Positions 17,660-26,881 are shown, numbered from the stretch's first letter. The stretch is 64,000 nucleotides of DNA from DTU019 sp050949825 (GCA_050949825.1 JBMNGL010000005.1:1-64000); one strand, 5' to 3'. The notes: generated by a model from the letters alone, not told the origin. A program made the numbers and translations.

Positions 17660-18646
17660 TCAGCCATGCTGCCTGGGTTCAAGATAAAAGGCCGGGAAAA
17701 CGCTGCCGGCAGGAACAGGTTGGCAGCTGTCCAGGGCGCGCCGGTAAACCCGCAATAAGGTCTGCAAAACCCTGGTATTGCGTTCATCGAAGGCATTGTG
17801 CTCTTCATAGAGGATGCCCTGGCAAACCCCGTTGATGTGCAGGTAAACCACGCTGTTGACTGTTGCCAGACCGGCCTCATAAACCTGTGCCAGGGGGATT
17901 GCCTCCAGGGTCTCTTTAACCACATAAATATTGGCACTGGTGATCAGCACCCCACAGTGGTTTTTACCGGGATGGTCTAGAGGCAGGTGTATTAAGGGGG
18001 TTTCATCCTCATTGCAGCCATAGCATTTTTGCAGTTGCTGCCTCTGCTGCGCGCTGAAAGGACTGGTGTAAAAATTAAACAAGGGCACAAACTGGTCCAA
18101 AAACCGGTTGGTGACCTCGGCCAGGTCATGACCGTCAATGGAGCGCTCCGGGTGCAAATAGGTATCATGAATATTGGCCTTTACCGCCGGACGGCCTTTT
18201 TTCAAGTGCACCGCCGCCTGCAGGCGTTCAGCCACATTGGCGCCGATATGAAAGGGCAGCGAGAGGAACTCCTGCCCGTTTACGGTGAACAGGGTGCGGA
18301 ATGAGCTGGCATGCACCTCAAACTGGGCCACCGCAGCCAGCGGTATTGAGCCTACCTCGCGGATGGAGCCCCATACAATAGTGGTCGGGCAATAGGGGGT
18401 AAAATAGTGCAGCTTCTGGTCGGTGATCAGTATAAATACCGGCACCTTGCCGCTGGTCCTTACAGGTGAAATAAAGGCAATAGGGCTTCTCCCCGCTTTC
18501 GATGGAGGGGCACAGCTTGCGGGTGTAATCCAGCATGAAATCAGGGATCAATGCGGCGCAAAGTAGAGGTCGCCCGCCTGAAAATGGAGATTATGGCGCA
18601 GCAACCGCAACTTCTGCTGCCAGGCAATGCACAGTATTATCACCAT
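17660..18646 (-). pseudogene. unrecognised protein, apparently frameshifted twice
   Basis: The largest open part (17660-18445, 261 codons) starts PVFILITDQKLHYFTPY and includes a CYGCNEDET motif and HCGVLITSANIYVVKETLEA. Upstream, in another frame, lies a plausible N-terminus: GGGAGG, ATG 18646, MVIILCIAWQQKLRLL, then GDLYFAPH, IPDFMLDYTRKLCPSI and YCLYF. The three pieces read as one protein of about 325 residues if two one-base shifts are allowed. I do not recognise the family. The repeated I-x-V-x-D/S-x-x-I-x-[VY] segments suggest two small beta-rich domains of PH-like type; this is a guess. Confidence 0.5.
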
Positions 18647-18726
18647 TAACCGCCCCTCCCTTTATTTTCGTCTCGAGTTATTATTTATTATATCGATAGT
18701 TTTATTCAAAAGTTCACCGCCCCGCG

Positions 18727-19665
18727 GTCAGGCTCAAGATTCTTCTCTTTGCTCAGAATGACAGTAGCCTGCGCTGGAATGACAATTGCTCCGCTTGGAA
18801 TGGCAGTAGCCTGCTGTTGTCATCCTGAGCAAAGCGAAGGATCTTACCCGGATGTATCGACTATACCCAAGATTCTTCGCTGCGCTCAGAATGACAGCAG
18901 CCTGCGCTCAGAACGGCAGCGGCCTGCGCTGGAACGGCAGCGGCCTGCGCTGGAATGACAATTGCTCCGCTTGGAATGGCAGTAGCCTGCTGTTGTCATC
19001 CTGAGCATAGCGAAGGATCTTACCCGGAAGTATCGACTATACACAAGATTCTTCGCTGCGCTCAGAATGACAGCAGCCTGCGCTCAGAACGACAGTGGCC
19101 TGCGCTGGAATGACAATTGCTCCGCTTGGAATGGCCGTAGCCTGCTGTTGTCATCCTGAGCAAAGCGAAGGATCTTACCCGGAAGTATCGACTATACCCA
19201 AGATTCTTCGCTGCGCTCAGAATGACAGCAGCCTGCGCTCAGAACGGACAGCGGCCTGCGCTGGAACGGCAGCGGCCTGCGCTGGAATGACAATTGCTCT
19301 GCTTGGAATGGCAGTAGCCTATCGTTGTCATCCTGAGCATAGCGAAGGATCTTACCCGGAAGTATCGACTATACACAAGATTCTTCGCTGCGCTCAGAAT
19401 GACAGTGGCCTGCGCTCAGAACGACAGCGGCCTGCGCTGGAACGACAGCGGCCTGCGCTGGAATGACAATTGCTCCGCTTGGAATGGCAGTAGCCTATCG
19501 TTGTCATCCTGAGCATAGCGAAGGATCTTACCCGGAAGTATCGACTATACCCAAGATTCTTCGCTGCGCTCAGAATGACAGCAGCCTGCGCTCAGAATGA
19601 CAGTGGCCTGCGCTCAGAATGACAGCAACCTGCGCTCAGACTGACAGCGGCCTGCTCCGGCGAAA
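18727..19665. repeat. tandem array, about 176-bp unit, five copies
   Basis: Five copies of a unit containing TTGTCATCCTGAGCAAAGCG..AAGGATCTTACCCGGAAG, TATCGACTATACCCAAGATT and CTTCGCTGCGCTCAGAATGAC start near 18817, 18992, 19147, 19324 and 19499. Spacings are 175, 155, 177 and 175. Short GCAGCGGCCTGCGCTGGAA and GCTCCGCTTGGAATGGCAG subrepeats fill the rest. Each unit holds an inverted CCTGAGC..GCTCAGAATGAC pair. Open frames through it are repeat artefacts. The stretch 19666-19971 holds only a hairpin (GTACCACTACA/TGTAGTGGTAC, 19712-19738). Confidence 0.9.
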
Positions 19666-19971
19666 AGCTAACTCCGTGCCCGTTTTACCGGGAAAGCCCC
19701 ATGAAAAAATTGGTACCACTACAAAAAATGTAGTGGTACGTCTAATTCCTGACGCTGGAAGCCCTTGGTATTCCGTTATTCTTCACAATCAACCCGCAAA
19801 CGCGAGTTCACGCATTAAGCTTTACCTGATTCATTAATGCCGGCTAAACGGCTATATCTCGTTCAAGTCAAATAGCTACCTGTTCTAAACACCATCTATT
19901 TTAGTCTTCAATATAGTCAATGATGTCGCCAATATGATTGTTATTATGGAAAGAAACCAGCTTGGTCCCGG

Positions 19972-21042
19972 CTATTTTACCTCCACCAGCCAGCCAAACG
20001 GGTCTTTTACTTCGCCGTATTGTATACCGGTGATAGTATCGTACAACCTGTGGGATATCTCACCGATCTCGCCATTGTTGAGAGTGATGATCCTGCCGTC
20101 CCAATTCAACTCACCAATAGGGGAGATGACCGCAGCTGTGCCGGTGCCAAAGGCTTCTTCCAATCTGCCCTGTTCATGGGCGGCGAAGATTTCGTCAATG
20201 GTTATTCTTCTTTCCTCAACCGGCACACCCCAGTGTCTTAAGACAGTCAGTACGGAATCACGGGTGACTCCCGCCAAAATGCTGCCTTCCAGGGCCGGGG
20301 TGACCACGGTGCCATCTATTTTGAACATGACATTCATGGTGCCAACTTCTTCAATATATTTTTTCTCCACCCCATCCAGCCACAAGACCTGGGTGTAATT
20401 CCTCTCCTTGGCCTCAACCTGGGCCTTCAGACTGGCAGCATAGTTGCCCGGTGTTTTGGTGTGGCCTGTCCCGCCTTTGACCGCGCGGACATAATTGCTT
20501 TCCACATAGATCTTGACCGGGTTAATCCCCTCCGGGTAATAGGCACCCACCGGACACATAATGACCAGGAATTGATATGTAAGCGAAGGACGCACACCCA
20601 GGTAGGGATCGGTGGAAATGATAAAAGGCCTAACATATAGTGAAGTGCCGGCAGCTTCAGGGATCCAATCGCGATCATAATTGACAACAGATTTAATCGC
20701 TTCCACCGCAAAGTCTACATCGAGGGGCGGTATGCACAACCTGTCATTCGATATGTTGGCCCGCCCCATGTTGGCATAAGGCCGGAATAAATAAGTTTTG
20801 CCGTCTTTCCCTTTGTAGGCTTTCAGTCCTTCGAAAATGGCCTGTCCGTAATGAAATACCATGGTGGAGGGTTGAAGCTGCAGCGCCCCGTAGGGAACTA
20901 TCCTGGGGTCATGCCAACCCTTGCCTTCAGTATAGTCCATAACAAACATGTGGTCCGTAAAGAATTCTCCAAAAGGAAGGTTATCCTGGTCCGGTTTTGC
21001 CTTTGGAGAACTGGTCCTGGTAATTTTAATTTCCATGGACAA
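19972..21042 (-). CDS. ilvE: branched-chain amino acid aminotransferase (class II BCAT)
   Basis: 356 residues, normal for the long BCAT form. Motifs: FGEFFTDHMF, FHYGQAIFEGLKAYK, YVRPFII, the PLP-lysine region GGTGHTKTPGNYAASLKA, WLDGVEKKYIEEVGTMN and the phosphate-binding GTGTAAVISPIGE. It transfers the amino group between leucine/isoleucine/valine and 2-oxoglutarate and can serve synthesis or degradation. The TTG at 21042 is preferred (GAGGTG 7 bases upstream); ATG 21036 is the alternative. A 13-bp palindrome shared with glutamate dehydrogenase lies 70 bases upstream. Confidence 0.95.
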   Translation of the reverse strand: MSMEIKITRTSSPKAKPDQDNLPFGEFFTDHMFVMDYTEGKGWHDPRIVPYGALQLQPSTMVFHYGQAIFEGLKAYKGKDGKTYLFRPYANMGRANISNDRLCIPPLDVDFAVEAIKSVVNYDRDWIPEAAGTSLYVRPFIISTDPYLGVRPSLTYQFLVIMCPVGAYYPEGINPVKIYVESNYVRAVKGGTGHTKTPGNYAASLKAQVEAKERNYTQVLWLDGVEKKYIEEVGTMNVMFKIDGTVVTPALEGSILAGVTRDSVLTVLRHWGVPVEERRITIDEIFAAHEQGRLEEAFGTGTAAVISPIGELNWDGRIITLNNGEIGEISHRLYDTITGIQYGEVKDPFGWLVEVK

Positions 21043-21111
21043 TATGATTCACCTCTATCCTATTTTTATATATAAATCCCCTGAAAGGTTAATTTCCGAA
21101 TGTTACGGGGT

Positions 21112-21124
21112 GTATACAATATAC
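21112..21124. promoter_or_regulatory. candidate operator GTATACAATATAC before ilvE
   Basis: Inverted repeat GTATA-CAA-TATAC, 70 bases before the ilvE start. The identical 13-mer precedes glutamate dehydrogenase (62103-62115) and a GTATA-CTG-TATAC version precedes the GreA-like gene (62710-62722). Confidence 0.5.
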
Positions 21125-21257
21125 AACGCGCATGAACTCCGGTATGAAGCGAGTTTGCAGGGCTATATGAATTTAATTATTGCACTCCGGGCGCACAAAA
21201 ACAAGGGCGTATTAATAAGTATTTTGCAGCAAGATTTACCTGCTTGGCGAAATATGG

Positions 21258-21412
21258 CGGAGCGGTAGCGGAGCAGTAGTTAAACAATTGTTAAGCAATG
21301 GTTAAGCGATAGCGGAGCTATGGTTGGTAGATGAACAATAGTTAAACAATGGTTAAACAATCGTTTGACTACCGCTTAACTATCGTTCGGCTATCGTTCA
21401 ACCACCGTTCTC
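21258..21412. repeat. degenerate GGTTAAACAATAGC-type repeat block
   Basis: About 155 bases made of short imperfect units such as TAGTTAAACAAT, GGTTAAGCGATAGCGG and GGTTAAACAAT, followed by complementary units (CCGCTTAACTATCG, TTCGGCTATCGTTCAACC). The left and right halves can pair loosely. It lies between ilvE (leftward) and the kinase-like gene (rightward). Confidence 0.6.
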
Positions 21413-21479
21413 TTTAGGCAGGAAATCGGGGGCAAGGCATCGAATCAGAGAAAGTAAACATTTGGAAAGGATGGTACCT

Positions 21480-22226
21480 ATGTCAAAACGGGGCCGTTTG
21501 GTGCTCTTGGGCGGACCTTCCTGTGTCGGCAAAGGGCCGTTGTGCAATGCTCTAAAGGTGCTGTATCCGGTGCAGGAGGGCAAACTGCGCAAATTGGTAA
21601 TGTATAACACCCGCGACCCGCGTCCGGGTGAGACCGAAGGGGTTGACTATTACTTCCGCAGCCGGGATGAAATACAGCGCCTCAATGAGCAGGATGATTT
21701 TATCCTCCTGGAAGTGCGCGGAGACCTGCAGGGCCTGGATACCGCGGAACTGTTCGGCATCCTGGATGGCGGTCAGGACGTGCTTTTTGAGGGTAATCCT
21801 TACGTTCCCCGGGCCATTTGGAACCTGCCCGAAATGGCGGAGGTTGATATGCTGAAGGTGTTTTTATCCCCTTTGTCCAAAGCGGAAATAATTTGGCTGC
21901 AATCGCGTGGCGTCAATGTGCGGGAAATGCTGGTCGATGTGATGCGCCGCAAACTGCTGCGCCGTACCCGGAAGCAAAAAGGCCTGCTCTCCCTGCCTGA
22001 TCTGGAGAATATTGAGAAACGGGCCGGCAGCGCACCCCTGGAACTGGAGCTGGCCTGGCAGTTTGACTGGATCATTCCCAATCATGATGGCGAGGATAGT
22101 GACAATTGGAATGCCTTTTATTATCCCCTGGCGGATGCCCTGCAAGCCGTAGAGACGTTTGCCGCCTTGCTCCAAAACCAACCCGCTCCCTATGCGGAGA
22201 AATGGGATCAGCAACTGTGGCCTTAA
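21480..22226 (+). CDS. guanylate kinase-like P-loop protein
   Basis: 248 residues from ATG 21480 (AAAGGA upstream; in-frame ATG 21471 and TTG 21462 are alternatives). It has a P-loop GGPSCVGKGPLC and a GMP-binding-like segment YNTRDPRPGETEGVDYYF, as in guanylate kinase, but the rest diverges and is longer than Gmk (about 200). Residues 160-180 are rich in arginine (DVMRRKLLRRTRKQ), where Gmk has its lid. A true housekeeping Gmk may be elsewhere. It may act on another nucleotide or nucleoside; the substrate is undetermined. Confidence 0.7.
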   Translation: MSKRGRLVLLGGPSCVGKGPLCNALKVLYPVQEGKLRKLVMYNTRDPRPGETEGVDYYFRSRDEIQRLNEQDDFILLEVRGDLQGLDTAELFGILDGGQDVLFEGNPYVPRAIWNLPEMAEVDMLKVFLSPLSKAEIIWLQSRGVNVREMLVDVMRRKLLRRTRKQKGLLSLPDLENIEKRAGSAPLELELAWQFDWIIPNHDGEDSDNWNAFYYPLADALQAVETFAALLQNQPAPYAEKWDQQLWP

Positions 22227-22230
22227 AACG

Positions 22231-22304
22231 GGGCCAACAAGGGGACGTTCCTGGTGTTGGGTTTCCAAAGAAACCCAACACCAGGAACGTCCCCTTGTTG
22301 GCCC
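22231..22304. repeat. perfect 35-bp inverted repeat
   Basis: Two 35-base arms (22231-22265 and 22270-22304) are exact reverse complements around a CAAA loop. The arms contain ACAAGGGGACGTTCCTGG and GTGTTGGGTTTC. It sits 5 bases after the kinase-like stop codon and about 20 before the convergent UroD-family stop, so it could serve both as a 3' hairpin, although no T run follows. Related ACAAGGGGACGTT sequences occur near 26578 and 40421. Confidence 0.9.
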
Positions 22305-22325
22305 TTGTTGGCCCTGTTGGTCGGT

Positions 22326-23156
22326 TTACTTCACCGCCCGGTAGGCAGCCCGAACCAGGTTCAGGGGCAGACCGGCATAGAGGCCGCTGCAGGAGCCGAA
22401 AATATATGCCGAGGTCGGCTGCCATTCTTCACATAAACGGGCCGCCTCGTTTTGAACCTGCCGGGCTGCTTTTAATCCCAGGGGGCCTTCAAATTGGAAG
22501 TTGCCCCAGAACGCCCATTTTTGCAACAATCCTGGCATAAAATCCTTTTTATTCATGCCTGCGTCCGGCTGCAGGCCTTGCACCCCCCAGAATCCTACCT
22601 GTTTAAGATCAGCCATGATATCCGTTATATTGCCGTCAGAATGAAACATGACGGGAGTCTTTACGATTTGGTATTTATGCAGCCAGGCCTGCAGCTCGGG
22701 GAAATAATAAGTCTGCAGATACTCGGGTGCCAGCAGCAACCCCCTCTGGTCAGCCAGGTCATCAGCCAGGATCAAACCCTCACAGCCGTCATCCAGGGCG
22801 TGATCCGCCCAATCACAAAGGTTTTGCAGATATCCGGCCATAAATTTCCGGCTGAGGTCGGGGTCGTGCACAATCCATGCCGATGCCCGCTGCCACCCCA
22901 GGGCTGTGATCATAGTACTGAAGGGTCCTTCAATTAAGGCAAAGGTAAAATAATCTTGCCGGCGCCAGTAACGCCAATCAATTTTGGATTGATAATTGAC
23001 GGGCAAGGTGATCAAATCGGCTTGCAGTTCTTCCAGCAAGGCTTCCCTGCTTACCCCGGCCTGCCGGAGGAAGGCATCTTCTATCACCAGTTCCCCTTTG
23101 GGGGGACGATCCTGATTTATTTTGCGAAGGGTATTCCATACCCGTATGCGGCCCAA
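22326..23156 (-). CDS. uroporphyrinogen decarboxylase (URO-D) superfamily protein
   Basis: 276 residues. Segments typical of the fold are present: FTFALIEGPFSTMI, a GCEGLILADDLADQRGLLLAP strand pair, TPVMFHSDGNITDIM and a C-terminal IFGSCSGLYAGLPLNLV. True HemE is about 340 residues with a different N-terminus. Corrinoid-linked methyltransferases (MtaA-type) are in the same superfamily, and this gene lies beside the cobalt importer, so a role in methyl or corrinoid metabolism is plausible but unproven. Start TTG 23156. Confidence 0.7.
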   Translation of the reverse strand: MGRIRVWNTLRKINQDRPPKGELVIEDAFLRQAGVSREALLEELQADLITLPVNYQSKIDWRYWRRQDYFTFALIEGPFSTMITALGWQRASAWIVHDPDLSRKFMAGYLQNLCDWADHALDDGCEGLILADDLADQRGLLLAPEYLQTYYFPELQAWLHKYQIVKTPVMFHSDGNITDIMADLKQVGFWGVQGLQPDAGMNKKDFMPGLLQKWAFWGNFQFEGPLGLKAARQVQNEAARLCEEWQPTSAYIFGSCSGLYAGLPLNLVRAAYRAVK

Positions 23157-23381
23157 GTCCTAATCGCTTCCTTTTTTGATTGCGGGGGGCGAAAGCAAAA
23201 TCAGCCCCTACTCTAGTCCGTTTGATGTGCTAACGGCAGACAAGAATAAGGTTTACAGCATGGTCCCAATCTTGGGGATATAACCCTGCTGGCCAAAAGC
23301 AAGGTTTACGCCCACCGCCTTTGCCTCCTATTATAACGCACTGACGGGCTGAGCACGGAACCTGTAATGTTTGCTGTTTTC

Positions 23382-24218
23382 TCACGGCTTCAGGGACTGG
23401 TAGAGTTGGCTTGTGCTGCGGGGGGGATGGCCGGGCGGGGCCAGGCCGAGTTTGACCATCTCCTGCCAGGTTGCCAATAGCCAGGGGGTTTCCAGGCGGG
23501 TCTGAGCAAGAACTGCGCTATTGCTGAACACTTCTTCAGGGGCTCCCCGGGCCAGCACCTGCCCCTTATTCAACAGCCACACCACATCGGCCCACTGATA
23601 AGCCAGGTTGACATCATGAGTGGCAATGACGATGGTCTTGCCCTGCTGCTGAAGCTGCTCCAACACCTGCATAAACAACTGCGCATTGCCGGGATCCAAT
23701 CCGGCAGTGGGTTCATCACAGATAATGAGCTCCGGTTCCATCACCAGGACGCCGGCTAAAGCCACCATTTTTTTCTGCCCTACACTGAGAAAATGGGTGG
23801 GTTTGGCGAAGAGGTGGCTGATTCCCAATTTGTATCCGACCGCCTCAATGCGCTGCCGGGCTTCCGCAGCCGGGCAGCCGCGGTTCATCAAGCCAAAAGA
23901 AATATCCTGCCACACACTGGCCGAAAACAATTGGTTATCCGGGTTTTGAAACACTATCCCCACCTGCTGCCGCAAAAGCTGCAAGGCTTTTTTATGGTAC
24001 TCAAGCGGCTGGCCATTAAAGTAAACCACCCCTGAACGAGGACGCAGCAAGCCGTTAAAATGCAGAAACAAGGTGGATTTGCCGGCCCCATTGGGGCCAA
24101 GAATCGCGGATCTCCCATGGCGGGGCAGGGCGATGCTGATATTCGCCAGAGCACAGGTTCCATCCTGATACTGGTATAGCACCTTTTGCGCGGCGATTAT
24201 ATCAGCGTGCATAGCCAT
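23382..24218 (-). CDS. cbiO: cobalt/nickel ECF importer ATPase
   Basis: 278 residues. Walker A GPNGAGKSTL, Q-loop FQNPDNQLFSASVWQDI, signature LSVGQKKMVALAGVL, Walker B ELIICDEPTAGLD and H-loop ATHDVN. The signature has valine in its third position, a tolerated site. CbiO energises Co2+ uptake with CbiQ and the substrate-binding CbiM/CbiN. It overlaps cbiQ by 22 bases; last gene of the cbiMNQO operon. Confidence 0.94.
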   Translation of the reverse strand: MAMHADIIAAQKVLYQYQDGTCALANISIALPRHGRSAILGPNGAGKSTLFLHFNGLLRPRSGVVYFNGQPLEYHKKALQLLRQQVGIVFQNPDNQLFSASVWQDISFGLMNRGCPAAEARQRIEAVGYKLGISHLFAKPTHFLSVGQKKMVALAGVLVMEPELIICDEPTAGLDPGNAQLFMQVLEQLQQQGKTIVIATHDVNLAYQWADVVWLLNKGQVLARGAPEEVFSNSAVLAQTRLETPWLLATWQEMVKLGLAPPGHPPRSTSQLYQSLKP

Positions 24219-24985
24219 CCTCCCCAGCTATTGATTAAAAACAGGCTGGTGATAAAAACTGCTCCTGCGGCAAAATGCAGCGGTTTAACAATGTATTCCT
24301 CTTCCAAAACCTGCAGGCTGCCGTCAAAACCTCGTGCCAGCAAGGCATCATAGCAGGCGTTGTTCCTCTGCAAATGCTTAATAAAGAGGCTGCTCAGCAA
24401 GGCTGACAGCGATTGCATGCAGCCCCTGAAACCCTGATAGCCACCACGCGACTGCTGGGCTACATAGATATCCTGCATGGTTTGCAGAAAGGCAAAGATA
24501 TTGATATAGATGAGCCCCGTCAGTTCGGCAGCCACGGCAGGAAACTTGAGCAGGCGCATAACATAGACTAGCTGCACCACCGGAGTGGTCAAAGCCAGCA
24601 AATACATGACACTGACACTGGCCAGACAGCGCAGCAACAGGTTAACGGCCTGCTGCAAGGAGGCCTCCGAAACCCCCCACCACATTCCCCCGATATGTAG
24701 ACCCGGCCAGATGCCATCAGGCTGAATACTACTGTTAACAGCCACGGTGGCACAACCCATCAGCAGAAAAAACAGCGGAATCGACATCAATCCCAAATAC
24801 AAACGCCAGGAGACCCTGGCGGAGAAAACCACCAGGGCCGACATGACAAGGAGTGCAAAAAGGGATACCATCCTGGAATCAAGAACCAGGACCATCAGCA
24901 AGGTAGCCATGGCCAGGCTCACTTTGACGAGCGGATGAAGCGGACACCAGGGCGAGCAGTAGGCGGCCTGATCAATGCTGTTCAT
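24197..24985 (-). CDS. cbiQ: cobalt ECF importer transmembrane protein
   Basis: 262 residues, multiple membrane segments. The cytoplasmic coupling segments carry Ala-Arg-Gly-type motifs: QQSRGGYQGFRG and LLARGFDGSL. It begins one base before the cbiN stop codon ends, showing tight coupling. CbiQ joins the ATPase CbiO to the cobalt-binding CbiMN. Confidence 0.93.
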   Translation of the reverse strand: MNSIDQAAYCSPWCPLHPLVKVSLAMATLLMVLVLDSRMVSLFALLVMSALVVFSARVSWRLYLGLMSIPLFFLLMGCATVAVNSSIQPDGIWPGLHIGGMWWGVSEASLQQAVNLLLRCLASVSVMYLLALTTPVVQLVYVMRLLKFPAVAAELTGLIYINIFAFLQTMQDIYVAQQSRGGYQGFRGCMQSLSALLSSLFIKHLQRNNACYDALLARGFDGSLQVLEEEYIVKPLHFAAGAVFITSLFLINSWGGWLCTLI

Positions 24986-25266
24986 CAGGCCTGCACCCTG
25001 CCCTTACTCCTGCCTATGCTGTATCCCAGATAATAACAGATAAATCCAGTCCCCAGGGCAGCCTGAAGGGCAAATAGCAGCGATTCGATTTCAGGACTGG
25101 GAGGTTCCCACAGCGGTTCAAACCAGGGCTCATAGTCGGGACTCATTTCTGCAATAACCGTCTCGGCCTGCCCGTCGGCCCCGCCAAATTCGGCGCCTTG
25201 ATTACTGTAAAAGGCATAAACTACCAGCAACAGCATAATGACCAGTAAGATGAGGTTGCGCTTCAT
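24985..25266 (-). CDS. cbiN: cobalt transport accessory protein
   Basis: 93 residues with two membrane helices (LILLVIMLLLVVYAFY near the start; LLFALQAALGTGFICYYLG near the end) and an exposed loop with FGGADGQAE and YEPWFEPLWEPPSPE, the typical CbiN layout. It is a small partner of CbiM in Co2+ capture. Overlaps cbiM by 4 bases. Confidence 0.92.
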   Translation of the reverse strand: MKRNLILLVIMLLLVVYAFYSNQGAEFGGADGQAETVIAEMSPDYEPWFEPLWEPPSPEIESLLFALQAALGTGFICYYLGYSIGRSKGRVQA

Positions 25267-25958
25267 GCCTGCCCACCCCCTATACTCAGGTCACGCAGGT
25301 TTTCCACTTCCTGACGATTGTAGGCCCACAACAAGTCTAAAACCAGTACGGTCAGTATCCCTTCGATTATAGCAATGGGCACCTGGGTCACCGCAAAAAC
25401 AGTGGAAAATTTGATAAAAGCGCCGTAAAAACCATCCGCTCCTCCCGGATAAGCCAGAGCCAGTTGCAGGGCGGTCACCACATAGGTAGCCAGGCTACCC
25501 AGCGCCGCCCCACTGAGTACTGCAGCCCAGTGGGGCAGGCGGGTCTTTTTGAGGAGGGTGTAAATGCCATAGGCCACAAATGGACCTACTACCGCCATAG
25601 AGATGACATTGGCCCCCAGCGTGGTTAAACCGCCATGGGCCAGGAGAATGGCCTGAAACAATAAAACGATAGCCCCGATGAGGGCCATCACGACAGGTCC
25701 AAAAAGAATGGCGCCCAGGGCCACCCCGGTAGGATGAGAACAACTGCCCGTTACCGATGGCAGTTTTAAAGCTGAAAGTACAAAGGTAAAGGCCCCTGCA
25801 AAGGCCAACAATAATATGGCTTTGGGAGTCCGGGCAGTAAGCTCGCGGACTTTCCTGATGCTAAAGTAAAGAAAAGGAAGCATAAGTACAAACCAGCCAA
25901 CAGCCCACTCCACTGGAAGAAACCCTTCCATAATATGCATTCCGAATGATAACAGCAT
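25263..25958 (-). CDS. cbiM: cobalt-binding S-component
   Basis: 231 residues from ATG 25958, just after AGGAGGAAGG; the open frame extends to 26084 but that part is not family-like. The mature N-terminus MHIMEGFLPVEWA carries the metal-binding His (ATCUN-type M-H in CbiM), and GSCSHPTGVALGAILFGP is another hallmark. First gene of cbiMNQO, controlled by the cobalamin riboswitch at 26268-26500. Confidence 0.95.
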   Translation of the reverse strand: MLLSFGMHIMEGFLPVEWAVGWFVLMLPFLYFSIRKVRELTARTPKAILLLAFAGAFTFVLSALKLPSVTGSCSHPTGVALGAILFGPVVMALIGAIVLLFQAILLAHGGLTTLGANVISMAVVGPFVAYGIYTLLKKTRLPHWAAVLSGAALGSLATYVVTALQLALAYPGGADGFYGAFIKFSTVFAVTQVPIAIIEGILTVLVLDLLWAYNRQEVENLRDLSIGGGQA

Positions 25959-26267
25959 AATCAACCTTCCTCCTTTTTCCGCGTGCCCACTTGACACAAA
26001 CACCCATGAGAAATAATAATACGGGACCTCAACTGAGCAAGCATAATTACATGAAAATTCAATCAAAAGATGCTTGAACGGCACAGTCTATCTCAAATAA
26101 TTACCCCTCGCTTCTCACTCTTCCCATTAACCTTCAGCTCGCACCTAGCAAATAGCGATAAATAAGCATTATTCACACCAATCTCTGTCAACTATGCAGG
26201 TGCGTAAATTAGACTTGGCCTCCCCCCAATCGAATTATTAGTTCATAAAGATATTAAAATACCCAAA

Positions 26268-26296
26268 TAAAAAACCCTGTAACTCATGTACAGGGT
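26268..26296 (-). terminator. riboswitch expression-platform terminator before cbiM
   Basis: On the minus strand ACCCTGTA pairs with TACAGGGT around CATGAGT and is followed by six T. It lies between the B12 aptamer and cbiM, so it would act as the transcription off-switch when cobalamin binds. Confidence 0.85.
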
Positions 26297-26500
26297 GCGG
26301 TTCACGACCAGCGACACACCCATGCAACGTGGGCTGATATTGTCCTAAGCACGACCAGGTTTCCTGACTGAGGTTCATCGCCTTTTACGCCTTCCCGGGT
26401 ATTTTTCCAGTGGCATCTTGTAAAAGACTCCCCATTACAGTGGCGGCACCGTGATGGATTTGCACCATCTTCCCTGTGTCATCCTCATAGGTTATTCAGT
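26297..26500 (-). promoter_or_regulatory. cobalamin riboswitch controlling cbiMNQO
   Basis: Minus-strand leader with the conserved core and a B12 box reading CAGTCAGGAAACCTGGT (complement near 26358-26375), plus the conserved GATGGTGCAAATCC..GGTGCCGCCACTGT region near 26420-26475. It ends in a terminator and precedes the cobalt importer. One of three in the window. Confidence 0.9.
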
Positions 26501-26508
26501 TAATCCTT

Positions 26509-26537
26509 ATTATAGCGGTTTCAGCACCATTCTTCAA
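26509..26537 (-). promoter_or_regulatory. promoter of the cbiM riboswitch leader
   Basis: TTGAAG (26537-26532), 17-bp spacer, TATAAT (26514-26509) on the minus strand, placed just upstream of the aptamer. Confidence 0.75.
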
Positions 26538-26756
26538 TCTTTTTTGTAACAATTGGACACAAGGGGGGGACAGAACACAAGGGGACGTTTTTATTGTGTC
26601 ATTCATCTTCTCTTAAGCGTCGAAATAATATTCAGAATACTGTCCCCCAATATTCACGATACCCCTCACCCCAGATAAACACTCGTAGAAGTCTCTGTTG
26701 CTTAATTTTCTTTCCAGTTTGCAATGATCTTTGAGATTAAGGGCCTAAATGACCTG

Positions 26757-26783
26757 AAAACCGCCTTTTTGAAAGGCGGTTTC
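26757..26783. terminator. strong hairpin after the cobD gene
   Basis: AAAACCGCCTTT/AAAGGCGGTTT form a 12-bp stem with a tiny loop. A second imperfect palindrome lies at 26800-26837 (GCAGAATAAATCC..GGACTTATTCTGC). Together they separate cobD (end 26882) from the cbiM riboswitch promoter. Confidence 0.7.
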
Positions 26784-26881
26784 GCTATTCCTTATAAGGC
26801 AGAATAAATCCAGGGACTGTCCCCGGACTTATTCTGCATAACCTTAACTGCGGTGCCAGGCCCCGCATTTAAATTTATCCT

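Noticed and set aside
18727..19665. Possible CRISPR array
   Set aside because: Repeat units are long (about 155-177 bp) and contiguous, with no short repeats separated by unique spacers, and no cas genes are present.
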